Source: Candidatus Cacconaster scatequi (GTDB taxonomy: Bacteria; Bacteroidota; Bacteroidia; Bacteroidales; UBA932). Taken from it: a stretch of 64,000 nucleotides of DNA. Of this stretch, positions 62,913-64,000 are shown one piece after another (position 1 is the first letter of the stretch; each line of letters opens with the position of its first letter). The stretch lies in contig JAGHTO010000008.1 of assembly GCA_018065305.1 (NCBI GenBank), positions 1 through 64,000 of the forward strand, in the 5' to 3' direction. Made by a program: the position numbers and the translations under genes. Under the pieces are notes generated by a model. The model did no database searches. It saw nothing but the letters and a program-made list of their open reading frames with translations, and had not been told where the DNA came from.

Positions 62913-64000
62913 ATGAAAAAGATATTATACAGTACGACACTGATTGCGACGCTTCTGCTGATGGCCGGTTGCTCACTTGACGAAAAGCCGTTGAGCAAAT
63001 TCGACGAGAGCGAGTCGCTCAAGACTCCCACACTGGTATACGTGAACACCGTGGCGAGCCTTTACAACAAACTTTACGACCGATTCAGGGGTGGCGACGA
63101 CAACTACAACTATATGTCGGAGTTCACCGCCAATGTGCTATTCCTCCCCGGACGTCAGGGCGACTGGGTTGACGGTGGAAAACACCAGAACGCATTCCTT
63201 CACAGATGGGACCCCTCAACTGACTACATCAAGAACCTCTGGAACGATGCCTACTCAGACATCGCCCTCTGCAATGCCTCACTGGAGACTCTTGCAAAGG
63301 TAAAACAGGAAGGATCTGTCGATGCGGACGCAATTACAGGCTATGAAGCTGAGGTCCGTGCCATCCGCGCATTCTACTATATGTGGCTGACAGACTTCTT
63401 CGGAAGAATTCCCATTGTCACCTCTTCTGAGATGGGTGTCGGAGACGTTCAGCAGTCTGAAAGAAGCGCTGCATACGAGTTTGTAAAGAAAGAAATCTGC
63501 GAAATCATTCCCAATCTCAAGGCAGAACCTTCACAGAAGACCACAAGCGAATACTATGCACGTTTCACCAAGGCTGCCGGATACGCAATGCTTGCAAAAC
63601 TTGCAATCAACGGCGCGGTGTTCTCACAGGACAAATGGAACGACGGTAAATTCACAGGCGGCATCAAGGCTGTCGAGGACAGGGTCACAGAGTTTGGTGA
63701 CAAAGACATGTTCAACATCGACGGTCATGATTTTTGTGCTTGGGAAACTGTCGTTTATTGCAAGGACCAGATTGAAAATTTGAACTACGACCTTGAAGCC
63801 GAGTTCACAACCAACTTCACGAACGGAGGAAATGACAGGTCTAACGAGAACATCTTCGTCCGTCCTATGGATGACAACGTGTACCGCAAGTATGACACCC
63901 AGGTGACACGTTCCCTCCACTACAACCACGCCTCTACAATCGGTTTCTCATCCTGGAACGGAACTGCTGCAACAATCCACGCTCTGAACGCCTTCGATTA
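62913..64000 (+). CDS. SusD/RagB-like surface lipoprotein, 3' end beyond the window
   Basis: The frame is open from ATG 62913 to the right edge (362 codons) with no stop. It begins with a lipoprotein signal (LLLMAGC, Cys20, then SLDEKPLS, the usual SusD start), followed by NTVASLYNKLYDR, WNDAYSDIALCNASLETL, the TPR-like helices AEVRAIRAFYYMWLTDFFGRIPIVTSS, and ARFTKAAGYAMLAKLAINGAVF. It binds the substrate on the cell surface and caps the SusC pore. It starts 29 nt after SusC; C-terminal part unseen. Confidence 0.92.
   Translation, partial: MKKILYSTTLIATLLLMAGCSLDEKPLSKFDESESLKTPTLVYVNTVASLYNKLYDRFRGGDDNYNYMSEFTANVLFLPGRQGDWVDGGKHQNAFLHRWDPSTDYIKNLWNDAYSDIALCNASLETLAKVKQEGSVDADAITGYEAEVRAIRAFYYMWLTDFFGRIPIVTSSEMGVGDVQQSERSAAYEFVKKEICEIIPNLKAEPSQKTTSEYYARFTKAAGYAMLAKLAINGAVFSQDKWNDGKFTGGIKAVEDRVTEFGDKDMFNIDGHDFCAWETVVYCKDQIENLNYDLEAEFTTNFTNGGNDRSNENIFVRPMDDNVYRKYDTQVTRSLHYNHASTIGFSSWNGTAATIHALNAFD

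Overview
The window is from a member of the Bacteroidales (Bacteroidota), probably a gut or rumen commensal; the genus cannot be fixed from sequence alone. The evidence is a SusC/SusD pair at the right edge, an Oar-like TonB-dependent receptor, BACON-domain lipoproteins, GldH, a PSP1/RicT homologue, the long one-chain PurL, promoters of the Bacteroides type (TTTG, about 19-22 nt, then TAnnTTTG), and no obvious Shine-Dalgarno sequences.

Layout. 1-666: the end of an Rpn/PD-(D/E)XK protein and a gene-free stretch. 667-10388 (minus): two operons, cdaA-mutS2-lipoprotein and TPR-U32-holB-PSP1-gldH-trmB. 10529-13810: Oar-like receptor. 13859-16961 (minus): DUF3109, metK, glyA. 17020-20582: a TrmH-family methyltransferase and a GH2 beta-galactosidase. 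20583-21000: tRNA-Gly(GCC) with a duplicated tRNA 3' tail, hairpins and a three-way-junction palindrome. 21125-33340: a nine-gene purine operon purC1-purE-purL-purC2-purF-purM-purN-purH-purD/folD. 33345-39595: M23 peptidase, YraN, ManC, PheS, radical SAM and NlpC/P60 genes, with two copies of a 162-bp imperfect palindrome. 39600-42736: a small unknown gene, pnp, rpsO, tRNA-Pro(CGG). 42737-46161: an accessory island with a GC-rich hairpin array, two unrelated-looking loci each built on a DUF3990 (ADP-ribosyltransferase-like) protein with likely antitoxins, an XRE regulator, the third palindrome copy and a separate 121-nt palindrome. 46209-48847: a galacturonokinase-like GHMP kinase overlapping a sugar nucleotidyltransferase, then comF. 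48827-59795: a GH36 protein, BACON lipoproteins, a C69 dipeptidase, an acyltransferase and a three-gene membrane/lipoprotein module (DUF6057, CxxCH beta-propeller, DUF4369/TlpA-like). 59926-64000: SusC and the start of SusD.

How it works together. The purine operon encodes most PRPP-to-IMP steps except PurB (and no PurK is seen), and fuses FolD, which makes 10-formyl-THF, to PurD; the two formyl-THF-consuming enzymes PurN and PurH are encoded immediately upstream. Its PurF has an apparently dead glutaminase domain and an intact phosphoribosyltransferase domain, the most striking biochemical oddity here. The accessory island is the best candidate for an undescribed system: two tandem ART-like toxin-antitoxin loci, one with a clear operator-like dyad between its promoter and start codon. 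The glycan genes (GH2, GH36, SusCD, sugar kinase plus nucleotidyltransferase) fit a polysaccharide-degrading lifestyle.
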